From an uncultured Clostridium sp. (lineage in GTDB: Bacteria; Bacillota; Clostridia; TANB77; CAG-508), in contig CAOJQV010000014.1 in NCBI GenBank assembly GCA_948441945.1, positions 1-33,266 of the forward strand: a DNA stretch of 33,266 nt, in the 5' to 3' direction. Positions 1 through 8,435 of this stretch are shown piece by piece (position 1 is the first letter of the stretch; each line of letters starts with the position of its first letter). The position numbers were made by a program, and so were the translations under genes. Under the pieces are notes generated by a model. That model saw only the letters and a program-made list of their open reading frames with translations, did not search any database and was not told the origin of the DNA.

Positions 1-70
1 AACAGGTCAAATCCCACCCCTTTTTTCATTTTGTTTTTTCATATTTTTTTTTTTTATGGTCTTAAACCCC

Positions 71-85
71 ACGTCCCTATCTCCC
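71..85. repeat. End motif shared with the large palindrome at 15715-15842
   Basis: The 15 bases acgtccctatctccc directly before the addA ribosome binding site are identical to the last 15 bases of the long palindrome at 15828-15842. The rest of the upstream stretch (1-70) is T-rich and does not match the palindrome further. It may be the edge of a second REP-like palindromic element that continues to the left of the window. Seen directly; the mobile nature is inferred. Confidence 0.5.
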
Positions 86-97
86 GAGGAGGAAAAA

Positions 98-3000
98 ATG
101 CCAGACTGGACAAAGGAACAAAAACAAGCAATATACAAAAAAGACACAAACCTATTAGTAGCAGCCGCAGCAGGAAGTCGGAAAAACAGCAGTGCTAGTA
201 GAAAGAATAATAAACAAAGCAATCAATGAAAATATAGATATTAACAAAATATTAGTAGTAACATTTACAAATGCTGCTGCTTCTGAAATGAGAGAAAGAA
301 TATTAGATGCAATATATAAAAAGCTAGAAGAAGAACCTAAAAACGAAAACTTACAAAAACAAATCACACTCTTAAATATGGCAAGTATATGCACAATAGA
401 TTCATTCTGTCTAGAAGTAGTAAAAAACTATTTTTATGAACTAGAAAATGTATCTCCAAACTTTAGAATTGCAGATACACCAGAAATTGAACTCTTAAAA
501 CAAGAAGTCCTAGAAGAACTATTTGAAAAAAAATATTTAGAAGAAGAAGAAAACTTTACAAAATTAATTAATATATATACAAGCTATCGTGATGATACAC
601 CATTAAAAGAACTAATAATTAGCATATATGATTACATAAACACAAGTCCATTTCCATTAAAATGGTTAAATGAAAAGATAGAAATGTTTAATATAGAAGA
701 CAGTTTAGACAAAGATTTTAGTGAAACTGTATGGGGAAAAGTTTTATTAAAAGAAATAGAAGATGAAATAATAGATGACATTACAATTCTTACAGATATA
801 TCAAGAGAGCTAGAAAATGATGAAGAATTAGAAATTTGGAAACAAATAATAGACTCAGATATAAAACAATTAAATAATTTGAAAAGCAATTTAAATAATT
901 GGGATAAAGCTTATCAAATAGCAGAAAATATAAATTTTGAAACTTGGTCAAGAAAAAAAGCAAAATCAGAAACTGCTCAAGAAAAAAAGCAAAAAGCAAA
1001 AGAAATTAGAGACGAAGTAAAAGAAAAATTCAAAGACAAAAATAAGAAAATATTAATAACAGATTCTAAAGAATCAAATCAAGATATATTTGACATGTAT
1101 AATATATTAAAAAAATTAGAAAATTTAATTATAGAATTTGATAAAGAATTCTCATGTAAAAAAAGAGAAAAAAACATTGTAGACTTTACAGACATTGAAC
1201 ATTTTGCATTAAATATATTAGTAAAAGACGTAGAAAAAATAGTAGATGAAAATGGGAATATATATGAAAAAATAATAAAAACAGAAGTTGCAAAAAAATA
1301 TACAGAAAAATTTGAAGAAACAGCAATTGATGAATATCAAGATAGTAACCTAGTACAAGAATATATTTTAAAATCAGTATCAAGAGAAAATAATATATTT
1401 ATGGTAGGAGATGTAAAGCAAAGCATATATAGATTTAGACAAGCCATGCCAACATTATTTTTAGAGAAATATGAAAAATATGAAAATGTAGAAGAAAATG
1501 AAAAACAAGAAAATGTACAAGGAAGAAAAATTCAATTATTTAAAAACTTCAGGAGTAGAAAAAATGTATTAGACTTTACAAACTTTATTTTTCAAAATAT
1601 TATGAGTGAACAACTTGGAGAAGTAGAGTATGACGAAAAAGAATTTTTGAATTTTGGAGCAGAAGACTATAAACAAAACAATCAAAATTTAAAAACTGAA
1701 ATAGACATTATAAAAATAGAAAATGAAGATAATCAAAATGAAATTGAAAAAGAAGAATATGAAGATGAAGAATTAGAAGAACAAGAAAAAGAATATATAG
1801 AAGATATTGAAATAGAAGCAAGATATGTAGCACAAAAAATAAAAAAACTTATTGAAAGTAAATTCCAAATATATGATAGAAAAAAGGAAAGTTTTAGAGA
1901 TATTACATACAAAGATATTGCAATTTTACTTAGGTCAACTAAAGACAAAGCAAATGTTTTTGAACAAGAAATCATTAAGCTTGGAATGCCAGTATTTTCA
2001 GATAGCAATCAAGAATATTTGGAATCTATTGAAATTCAAACAGTTATGAGTGTACTAAGAATTATAGATAATCCAATTCAAGATATTCCATTAGTAACAG
2101 TATTAAGGTCAAATATAGGAGGATTTACAGATAATGAATTAGTTGAAATAAGGCTTTCAGATAAAAATGACAACTTTTATTATTGTATGCAAAAAGCAAA
2201 AGCTGATGTATCAAAAACACTAAGAGAAAAAATAGAAAAATTCCTAAATCAAATAGAAGAATGGAGAAAAGCACAAGAATATTTAGCATTAGATGAACTA
2301 ATTTGGAAAATCTATTCAGATACAGGATTTTACAATTATGTAGGACTTATGCCAAATGGTAATTTAAGACAGGCAAACTTAAAAATGTTATTTGAAAGAG
2401 CAAAAAAATATGAAACATCAAGTTTTAAAGGTCTTTATAATTTTATTAACTTTATTGAGAAATTAAGAAATAGTACAGGAGATTTAGGTGCAGCTAAAAT
2501 TATAGGAGAAAATGAAAATGTAATTCGAATTATGAGTATACATAAAAGTAAAGGGCTAGAGTTTCCAGTTGTGTTTTTAGCAAACACAAATAAACAATTT
2601 AATGAGCAAGACATTAGAAAAAATCCAATATTATTACATCAAGAAATGGGGATTGGAGTAAAATATATAGATTATACTACTCAAATAAAATATGATACAT
2701 TATCAAGAGAAACATTAAAAAGCATCATTAAAAATGAAAATATTTCTGAAGAAATGAGAATATTATATGTAGCATTAACAAGAGCAAAAGAAAAATTAAT
2801 AATTACTGGAATTGCTAAAAAATATAAAGACAAACTGCAAAAAATTAAGAAACAGACTGAAATATATGAAAAAAAGGACGGAAAAATAAATCCAATTTTA
2901 ATAAAAAAATATAAATCATACTTAGATTGGATACTAATGGTTTATATGTATGAAGAAAAAAATTCTCAGAGTTTAATAGAGTTGAATAATATTAACTCAG

Positions 3001-3758
3001 AAGAAATATTAAAAACAAACATAGAAGAAATTTCAAATATAACATCAAAAGAAATATTAGAAAAAATGGATAATAAAAGCGAAAAAGAAACATTAGAAAA
3101 AATAAAAACAAAAATAGAATATGAGTATGAGAATAAATTATCAACAACAATACCAACGAAAAGTTCTGTTACAAATATGAAAGGCGAAAAAATTGAAATT
3201 ACATTTGAAAAACCAAAATTTTTACAAGAAGACAAAGAAGAAAAAATAACATCTTCAAAAAAAGGAACATTAATACATTTGTGTATGCAAAAACTAAATC
3301 CAAAACAAGATTATGATTTAGAAAATGTAAAGAAATTAATTGATGAACTAGCATTTAAAGAAGTTATAACAGCAAAAGAAAAAGAAGCAATAAATCCTTA
3401 TAAAATATTAGAATTTACAAAATCTGAAGTTTGGAAACAACTAAAAACAGCAAAAGAGTATTATCAAGAAAAACCATTTTATATTAATATACCAGCAAAA
3501 GAAGTTTATGAAGAAGATATAGAAGAAAATATTTTAGTGCAAGGTATTATAGATTTATATTATATAGACAAAAATGATAATTTAATATTATTAGATTATA
3601 AGACAGATTATGTTGAAGCAGGACAAGATATTGAACTGGTTAATAAATATAAAAAACAGTTAGAAATTTATAAAAAGGCTTTAGAAAGTGCTTTACATAG
3701 AAAAGTAGGCAAGATTTATATTTATTCAGTTTATTTGGGAAAAGAGATAGAAATATAA
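98..3758 (+). CDS. addA: ATP-dependent helicase/nuclease subunit A (AddA), frameshifted in Walker A
   Basis: AddA is the helicase and 3'-strand nuclease subunit of AddAB, which resects double-strand breaks for recombination in Firmicutes. The start is ATG 98, behind GAGGAGG at 85-91. The first 27 residues end in NLLVAAAAGS, the head of Walker A, and then an extra C at about 179 throws the frame. The rest reads in the next frame from GTCGGAAAA (VGKTAVLVER) to TAA 3758. Removing one base gives about 1219 residues, the usual AddA length. UvrD-type motifs are clear: IDEYQDSN near 408, MVGDVKQSIYRFR near 434, IHKSKGLEFPVVF near 815 and LYVALTRAKEKL near 890. The C-terminal nuclease motif GIIDLYY...LLDYKTDY lies near 1150-1170. 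addB would be expected upstream, outside the window. The family call is secure. Whether the frameshift is real or a sequence error cannot be told from here. Confidence 0.93.
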
Positions 3759-3797
3759 TAGTTTATTGTTATTATTTTACATAAATTCAAGAAACTA

Positions 3798-3826
3798 TTG
3801 CGCAGTTATATAAAATATGTTATAAT
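3798..3826 (+). promoter_or_regulatory. Promoter of the 3858 gene
   Basis: TTGCGC at 3798-3803 and TATAAT at 3821-3826 are separated by 17 bases. They lie 32 bases before the start codon at 3858, with ATAGGAGGAAG as the ribosome binding site at 3842-3852. Confidence 0.55.
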
Positions 3827-3857
3827 TGAGTTATAAAAAGTATAGGAGGAAGACATT

Positions 3858-4094
3858 ATGGCAATTATTCAAAAAGGTAAAATTCCTCACTGGGAAATTG
3901 AGGTAAAGTGTAAACTATGTAATACTAATTATACATTGGAATATAAAGATATATGGCCAATGATTGATAACAGCAAAATTACACGAGTGGCATTTATATA
4001 TAAATGTCCAGAGTGTGGCTACCATATTCAAATTCCCAGGCGAAAGATAAAAAAAGAAATTCGTAAATTGCTGACGAGTGACATTTTTAATTAA
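3858..4094 (+). CDS. Small zinc-ribbon protein of unknown function
   Basis: A 78-residue protein starting at ATG 3858 behind AGGAGGA. Two CxxC knuckles (CKLC near residue 19 and CPEC near residue 51) suggest one zinc ribbon. A basic tail follows (RRKIKKEIRK). It has no membrane segment, so it should be cytoplasmic. It has its own promoter and terminator, so it is probably monocistronic. The zinc-ribbon fold is inferred from the paired cysteines. I do not recognise the family beyond that and assign no function. Confidence 0.8.
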   Translation: MAIIQKGKIPHWEIEVKCKLCNTNYTLEYKDIWPMIDNSKITRVAFIYKCPECGYHIQIPRRKIKKEIRKLLTSDIFN

Positions 4095-4102
4095 AAGCAA
4101 GC

Positions 4103-4139
4103 AATAAGTCTCTCATAATTTTGTTGTGAGAGGCTTATT
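4103..4139 (+). terminator. Terminator hairpin after the zinc-ribbon gene
   Basis: Arms 4103-4115 and 4127-4139 pair over 13 bp with one G-U. The loop is 11 bases. Only a short T-rich tail follows (ttattt), so efficiency is uncertain. Confidence 0.6.
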
Positions 4140-4150
4140 TGCATGAAAAG

Positions 4151-4179
4151 TTGAAAAATAAATAGAAATACTGTATAAT
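4151..4179 (+). promoter_or_regulatory. Promoter of the 4212 gene
   Basis: TTGAAA at 4151-4156, 17-base spacer, TATAAT at 4174-4179. The start codon follows 32 bases later. Confidence 0.6.
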
Positions 4180-4211
4180 AAAATAAAGTTATTAGAAATG
4201 GAGAAATAAAT

Positions 4212-4679
4212 ATGAGTAGAATGAAAACACTATTAACATATGCATTATTGATATTTGCATTTTTTATATTTTCAGAACTTTTAATAAACTTAAATTTAGA
4301 AACTACCTATCAAAATATAGGAAGAAAAGATAGTTTATCACAAGTAACTATATATCAAGCACAGGCGACAAAAATTAATGGTAGAATAAAAGGAAAAGTT
4401 CAAAACACTGCAGAACACAAAATAAATAACAAATATTTAAGAGTAGATTTATATTCAGAAAGAGATAATATTTTAGGAAGTAAGTACATAGATATTTCAA
4501 ATTTAAGAGAAGATGAAACAAGAGAAATTGAAATATATTTTAAGTTACAAGATGTAGAATATTATGAAATAAAATTCACTGATGAAAAAGAAGAAGGTGA
4601 ACTTCCAGAAATGTTAAAAGATTTAACAAAAGAAGAAGTGTTCTGGGGAACATTTATAACATTTTTAATATTCTGGTAA
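4212..4679 (+). CDS. Membrane-anchored extracytoplasmic protein, FxLYD-like
   Basis: 155 residues from ATG 4212, with GGAGA as the ribosome binding site. Residues 9-27 form one hydrophobic segment, a signal anchor without a lipobox cysteine. The next 100 residues are soluble and beta-rich, with alternating charged and hydrophobic residues (KINGRIKGKVQNTAEHKI, then YLRVDLYSERDNILGSKY). This resembles FxLYD-type domains, in which a small beta-sandwich is exposed outside the membrane. The last 14 residues (FWGTFITFLIFW) are hydrophobic and could be a second membrane contact. It is monocistronic between its own promoter and the terminator at 4699. The domain assignment is by pattern only, and the function is unknown. 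Confidence 0.75.
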   Translation: MSRMKTLLTYALLIFAFFIFSELLINLNLETTYQNIGRKDSLSQVTIYQAQATKINGRIKGKVQNTAEHKINNKYLRVDLYSERDNILGSKYIDISNLREDETREIEIYFKLQDVEYYEIKFTDEKEEGELPEMLKDLTKEEVFWGTFITFLIFW

Positions 4680-4698
4680 AAGTTTTTTTATAATATAA

Positions 4699-4746
4699 AA
4701 AAATCTATACAATTACGTTAGAATTTAAGTAATTGTATAGATTTTT
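4699..4746. terminator. Bidirectional terminator between convergent genes
   Basis: A perfect 18-bp inverted repeat (4699-4716 and 4729-4746) with a 12-base loop. It has A-runs on the left and T-runs on the right, so it can end both the 4212 gene on the plus strand and the zinc-ribbon gene on the minus strand. Confidence 0.85.
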
Positions 4747-4759
4747 AAGTTTAGCAAGA

Positions 4760-4933
4760 TTAATTATTTCTAAAAGAATTTTGTTTTCTAGCTTTTCTAC
4801 AAGATGTACATCTTACAGGTTGATTTTCAAAACCTTTTTCAGCATAAAATGCTTGCTCACCAGCAGTAAAAACAAATTCAGAATTACAATCTTTACAAAC
4901 TAAAGTAATAGCAGTATATTCATTATTATCCAT
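4760..4933 (-). CDS. Short zinc-ribbon protein (zf-trcl type)
   Basis: 57 residues, start codon at 4933-4931, stop TAA at 4762-4760, ribosome binding site AAGGAGG at 4948-4942. The protein begins MDNNEYTAITLVCKDCNSEF, with CKDC near 13-16 and CTSC near 42-45. A basic end follows (RKARKQNSFRNN). This matches the small 'probable zinc-ribbon' proteins common in Firmicutes, cytoplasmic and probably nucleic-acid binding. The four cysteines and the good ribosome binding site make it a real gene despite its size. Its leader of about 110 bases can fold so that the ribosome binding site is paired. Function unknown. Confidence 0.88.
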   Translation of the reverse strand: MDNNEYTAITLVCKDCNSEFVFTAGEQAFYAEKGFENQPVRCTSCRKARKQNSFRNN

Positions 4934-4941
4934 TTTTGAGA

Positions 4942-4996
4942 CCTCCTTTTTAGATTTGAATTAAAATTTTTAACATAGACCTATCTAAAAAGAAGG
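4942..4996 (-). promoter_or_regulatory. Leader hairpin that covers the ribosome binding site
   Basis: In the mRNA, the 14 bases from 4996 to 4983 pair with the 14 bases from 4955 to 4942, with one G-U pair and a 27-base loop. The 3' arm contains the whole AAGGAGG site. The hairpin would block translation of the zinc-ribbon gene until melted or displaced, as RNA thermometers and some riboswitches do. The pairing is seen; regulation is inferred. Confidence 0.55.
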
Positions 4997-5049
4997 GATA
5001 TATATATAAAATAAAATAATTCATTGTTCTTTTTATTAGAACAATTAGC

Positions 5050-5079
5050 ATTATAACATATAAACATTGAAGATGTCAA
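5050..5079 (-). promoter_or_regulatory. Consensus promoter of the minus-strand zinc-ribbon gene
   Basis: On the minus strand, TTGACA (5079-5074) and TATAAT (5055-5050) are both perfect consensus, with an 18-base spacer. Transcription would start near 5043, giving a leader of about 110 bases. An 8-bp inverted repeat (attgttct...agaacaat, about 5022-5047) covers the start point and could be an operator or a 5' mRNA hairpin. Confidence 0.75.
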
Positions 5080-5095
5080 TTAGTATGATATTTAT

Positions 5096-5477
5096 TTAAT
5101 TTCCTTTTGCATCATGTAATTTATCATGTTCAAATCCTAGTTTCTTATATAATTCTATTGCTTCTAAAACATCACTTGTAAGTCTTAATATACTAATATC
5201 CTTTGATTTTGCAAATTTAATACATTCATTTATTAAATTAATTTGAATTCCTTTTCTTCTGTAGTTCTCTAATGTAAATACATTACAAATATATCCTTCT
5301 ACTCCATTTTCTGCGCACTGTGGTAGATATCTTACTATTTGTAGTCCACAAGTTGCAATTATTATATTATAATTCTTCATCATTATTACGATAATACTCT
5401 TTCCAAGAATCTTTTTGTTGGATTACCCTTAATTTTGATAATTCCTTTATATCGTCTATTTTTGCTAATCTAAACAT
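5096..5477 (-). pseudogene. GNAT acetyltransferase with internal deletion
   Basis: GNAT enzymes move an acetyl group from acetyl-CoA to an amine. The gene starts at 5477 behind AAGGAGG and reads MFRLAKIDDIKELSKLRVIQ, a typical GNAT N-terminus, then hits a stop after 36 residues at 5367. The rest continues in another frame from about 5383: ATCGLQIVRYLPQ, then the acetyl-CoA loop ENYRRKGIQ and the C-terminal ELYKKLGFEHD. About 30-40 residues normally found between these parts (strands beta 2-3) are missing, so this is a deletion plus frame change rather than a single-base error. The minus-strand promoter (5531-5503) is intact. Substrate unknown. Confidence 0.8.
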
Positions 5478-5502
5478 ATAAAATCCTCCTTAAATTTTTA
5501 AA

Positions 5503-5531
5503 ATTATATCATATGCATAATTAAAAAGCAA
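5503..5531 (-). promoter_or_regulatory. Promoter of the broken GNAT gene
   Basis: Minus strand TTGCTT (5531-5526), 17-base spacer, TATAAT (5508-5503). It lies back to back with the radical SAM promoter. Confidence 0.5.
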
Positions 5532-5561
5532 AATATGTAATGAATAAAATTACATAAATTA

Positions 5562-5590
5562 TTGACAAAGAAATATATATAATATAAAAT
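5562..5590 (+). promoter_or_regulatory. Promoter of the radical SAM/antiporter/pentapeptide operon
   Basis: TTGACA at 5562-5567, 17-base spacer, TAAAAT at 5585-5590, 33 bases before the start at 5623. Confidence 0.7.
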
Positions 5591-5622
5591 ACAAACAAGA
5601 GTTTTGCGGAAAAGGAAAAATT

Positions 5623-6528
5623 ATGGAATTTATAGAAACAAAAACAATACTTCAAAAAGCAACACATAGTGAAGAATGGTTTGGAATTGACTATAATATG
5701 AATCTATATAAAGGGTGTTGTCATAAATGTATCTATTGTGACAGTAGAAGTAATTGTTATCAAGTAGAGGATTTTGACAGAGTCAGAGCAAAAAAAGATG
5801 AAATACAAATATTAAATAAAGAACTAAAATCAAAAAGAAAAAAAGGCGTAATTGGAATAGGAGCAATGTCAGATACTTATAATCCTTATGAAAAGCAATA
5901 TGAAATAACAAAAAAGGCATTAGAACTAATTTCCTATTATAAATTTGGAGTATCAATAGAAACAAAAAGTAATTTAATAGTTAGAGATATAGACATATTT
6001 AAAGAAATAAATAACAAAGCAGATGTAATACTTAAATTTACAATTACATCAGCAGATGATAATTTATCAAGAAAAATAGAACCAGGAGTATGTGTTTCTT
6101 CAGAAAGACTAAAAGCAATGAAAAAATTATCAGAAAATGGACTATTTGTTGGAACATTACTAACACCAATAATTCCATTTATAACAGATTCAGAGGAAAA
6201 TATTAGAAATGTAATAAGATTATCATATAAAAACGGAGCAAAATTCGTATTTTCAATGGGTGGAGTTACCTTAAGAGAGAATCAAAGAGAATATTTTTAT
6301 GAACAATTAGATAAAACATTTCCTAAACTAAAAGAAAAATATATAAAACAATATGGAAATAACTACTTTTGCTATCCACTAAATAAAAATTTGGAAAAAA
6401 TATTTAAAAAAGAATGTGAAAAATATGGACTACTATATAGAATGAGTGATATAGTAAAAGCATATAAAAAAGAAGTTAAAGATGAAGAACAATTAACTTT
6501 ATTTTATAATACACAAAAAGAAGGTTAA
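5623..6528 (+). CDS. Radical SAM protein, SPL (spore photoproduct lyase)-like family
   Basis: 301 residues from ATG 5623. The [4Fe-4S] motif C32-x3-C36-x2-C39 (CCHKCIYC) is complete, so the protein can cleave S-adenosylmethionine to a radical. The next parts fit an SPL-type radical SAM barrel: GVIGIGAMSDTYNPYEK near residue 79, VSIETKSNLIVRDIDI near 110 and ILKFTITSADD near 132. Proteins of this group (also called SplB-like or Rv2578c-like) are widespread, and most have no known substrate. A true spore photoproduct lyase usually has an extra conserved C-terminal cysteine region, which I cannot confirm here. It is the first gene of an operon: the antiporter start follows three bases after its stop. 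Cytoplasmic. Confidence 0.87.
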   Translation: MEFIETKTILQKATHSEEWFGIDYNMNLYKGCCHKCIYCDSRSNCYQVEDFDRVRAKKDEIQILNKELKSKRKKGVIGIGAMSDTYNPYEKQYEITKKALELISYYKFGVSIETKSNLIVRDIDIFKEINNKADVILKFTITSADDNLSRKIEPGVCVSSERLKAMKKLSENGLFVGTLLTPIIPFITDSEENIRNVIRLSYKNGAKFVFSMGGVTLRENQREYFYEQLDKTFPKLKEKYIKQYGNNYFCYPLNKNLEKIFKKECEKYGLLYRMSDIVKAYKKEVKDEEQLTLFYNTQKEG

Positions 6529-6531
6529 AAA

Positions 6532-7686
6532 ATGGAATATAAGTATTTATTAGATATAGGTTTAATATTATTAGTAGTAAAGATTTTTACAATGATAACA
6601 CAAAAAATAAAAATGCCAAAAGTATTAGGAGGGTTAATAGCAGGAATAGTGCTAGGACCAGCAATGTTAAATATTGTACAAAATAGCACAATACTAGAAG
6701 CATTAGCAAAATTTGGTATAATACTAATAATGTTTTTAGCAGGAATGGAAACAAGTATAAAAAAATTTATATCAAATAGCAATAAATATGTAATAATAGC
6801 AATAATAGGAGTAATAGTTCCATTAGTACTAGGAACAATATGTAGCTTAATATATGTACAGGATTTAAAAACAAATTTATTTTTTGGAGCAGTAATAACA
6901 GCAACTTCAGTAAGTATTACAGTAGAAACCTTGATAGAAATGAAAAAAATAAAATCAAGTGTAGGACTAGCAATATTAGGAGCAGGTGTTGTTGATGATA
7001 TAATAGGAATATTATTTTTAACAATTATAATGAATAGTGGAAATTTACACATAGCAACATTTGCATTAATTATAATAAAAATAATACTATTCTTTGTAAT
7101 GGCTATAATACTAGGATTACTATTATTCAAAGTGTTTGAAAAAATAGAAGAAAAAGATACAAAAACAGAACAAATGCCCACATATTCAATAGCATTTGCA
7201 TTAATATTATCATATATAGCAGAAACACTAGGAGTTAGTGGAATAATTGGTGCATATATAGCAGGATTAGTTATAGGAAATACAGAAAAAGGAAGAAAAG
7301 TAAGAAAAAAATTAGATTTGGTAGTACATATGATATTTTCCCCAATATTTTTTGCAAGTGTAGGACTAAACTTAACAACCTTAAGTTTTAGCTTGCCAGT
7401 ATGGGGATTCATTATAATATTTACAGCAATAACAATAATAAGTAAAATAATAGGAAATGGATTAGGAGCAAAAATATGTGGTTACTCTAAAGGTAAAGCT
7501 ATTCAAATTGGAATAGGGATGGCAACAAGAGGAGAAGTTGCACTTATTATAGCAGATGAGGCTAAAAAAACGAATTTAATAAACGAAGAAGTATTTTCAA
7601 TTGTGATTATAACTGTTATGCTAGTAACACTTATAACACCAATACTATTACATTATAGTTTTAAAAGAAATAGTAATCAGGAGTAA
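6532..7686 (+). CDS. Na+/H+ antiporter, CPA2 family (NapA/KefB-like)
   Basis: 384 mostly hydrophobic residues with about 12 membrane helices. The unwound-helix aspartate pair D155-D156 (GVVDDIIG) is the mark of electrogenic CPA2 antiporters such as NapA, which swap Na+ for protons. The first helices carry the family's typical GGLIAGIVLGP near residue 36, and ATRGEVALIIADEA near 327 is the conserved late motif. There is no C-terminal TrkA-N regulatory domain, unlike KefB/KefC, so it is a short transporter-only form. It is translationally close to the radical SAM gene and three bases before the pentapeptide gene. Ion specificity is inferred from the DD motif. Confidence 0.9.
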   Translation: MEYKYLLDIGLILLVVKIFTMITQKIKMPKVLGGLIAGIVLGPAMLNIVQNSTILEALAKFGIILIMFLAGMETSIKKFISNSNKYVIIAIIGVIVPLVLGTICSLIYVQDLKTNLFFGAVITATSVSITVETLIEMKKIKSSVGLAILGAGVVDDIIGILFLTIIMNSGNLHIATFALIIIKIILFFVMAIILGLLLFKVFEKIEEKDTKTEQMPTYSIAFALILSYIAETLGVSGIIGAYIAGLVIGNTEKGRKVRKKLDLVVHMIFSPIFFASVGLNLTTLSFSLPVWGFIIIFTAITIISKIIGNGLGAKICGYSKGKAIQIGIGMATRGEVALIIADEAKKTNLINEEVFSIVIITVMLVTLITPILLHYSFKRNSNQE

Positions 7687-7689
7687 AAC

Positions 7690-8334
7690 ATGAATATATT
7701 AAAACCACAAAAAATATTAATGAAAAATTTAATAAGCATAGATAACTTGTTAGATGAAATAAAGAAAGATGACAAAATAGAAAATGTCATTATTGAAAAC
7801 TATAAAAAAGAAAAAGTCGAATTTAATAATATAATAATTGAAAAATCAATAATAAATAATACAGATTTTATTAATAGTAATCTAGAAAATAATACTTTTA
7901 TAGATATAGAATTTAATAATTGTAATTTTTCTAATACTTCTTTTGATTATTGTAGTTTTGCAAGATGTGAATTTAATAACTGTAAATTAACAGGTTGTAA
8001 TTTTATTGAAACAGGATTATGTGATGTAAGCTTTATAGATTCAAATATGGACTATATTAATTTATCAATGGCAAGTCTAAAAAATGTCTTATTTAAAAAT
8101 ACAATGTTAAGAAATAGTAACTTTCAAGAAAACAAATTAAAAAATATTATACTAAAAGAAGCAGACTTTACACAGGTACAATTTTTTAAAACCAGCTTAA
8201 ATGGAGTTGATTTTTCAGATAGCATAATTGAAGGAATTGCAGTATCAATAGAAGATATAAAAGGAGCAACAATTAATCAATTACAGTCACTAGATTTACT
8301 ATATTTATTAGGAGTAAAGATAAAATCTAACTAA
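7690..8334 (+). CDS. Pentapeptide-repeat protein
   Basis: 214 residues. From about residue 45 to 180 the sequence follows the A(D/N)LXX pentapeptide pattern (NNTDFINSNLENNTF, NNCNFSNTSFDYCSF, KEADFTQVQF, NGVDFSDSII). This folds as a right-handed four-sided beta-helix that can mimic DNA. The length and single uninterrupted helix are like the Qnr/McbG group that shields DNA gyrase. Many pentapeptide proteins have other or unknown roles, so gyrase protection is only a possibility. It is the third gene of the operon, with a three-base gap after the antiporter, and the terminator follows at 8338. No signal peptide. Confidence 0.87.
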   Translation: MNILKPQKILMKNLISIDNLLDEIKKDDKIENVIIENYKKEKVEFNNIIIEKSIINNTDFINSNLENNTFIDIEFNNCNFSNTSFDYCSFARCEFNNCKLTGCNFIETGLCDVSFIDSNMDYINLSMASLKNVLFKNTMLRNSNFQENKLKNIILKEADFTQVQFFKTSLNGVDFSDSIIEGIAVSIEDIKGATINQLQSLDLLYLLGVKIKSN

Positions 8335-8337
8335 CTT

Positions 8338-8367
8338 AAAAAGATTGAGAAAACAATCTTTTTTTCT
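8338..8367 (+). terminator. Terminator of the antiporter operon
   Basis: AAAAAGATTG (8338-8347) pairs with CAATCTTTTT (8354-8363) around a 6-base loop and runs into a T-tract. Confidence 0.85.
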
Positions 8368-8382
8368 ATACTTTTACATATA

Positions 8383-8411
8383 TTGTATTTATATAAATAG
8401 TAATGTATAAT
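8383..8411 (+). promoter_or_regulatory. Promoter of the cyclophilin gene
   Basis: TTGTAT at 8383-8388, 17-base spacer, TATAAT at 8406-8411, 24 bases before ATG 8436. Confidence 0.6.
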
Positions 8412-8435
8412 TTAAATGCTAAGGAGGTAAAGTTT

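Noticed and set aside
192..194. GTG 192 as the start of addA
   Set aside because: It would drop the conserved N-terminus and Walker A. The ATG at 98 has a strong ribosome binding site and encodes the family's usual beginning; the gap is a one-base frameshift.
6525..7412. 295-residue minus-strand frame opposite the antiporter gene
   Set aside because: It is the antisense shadow of a well-supported membrane protein, has no ribosome binding site and shows low-complexity Ile/Asn/Thr content.
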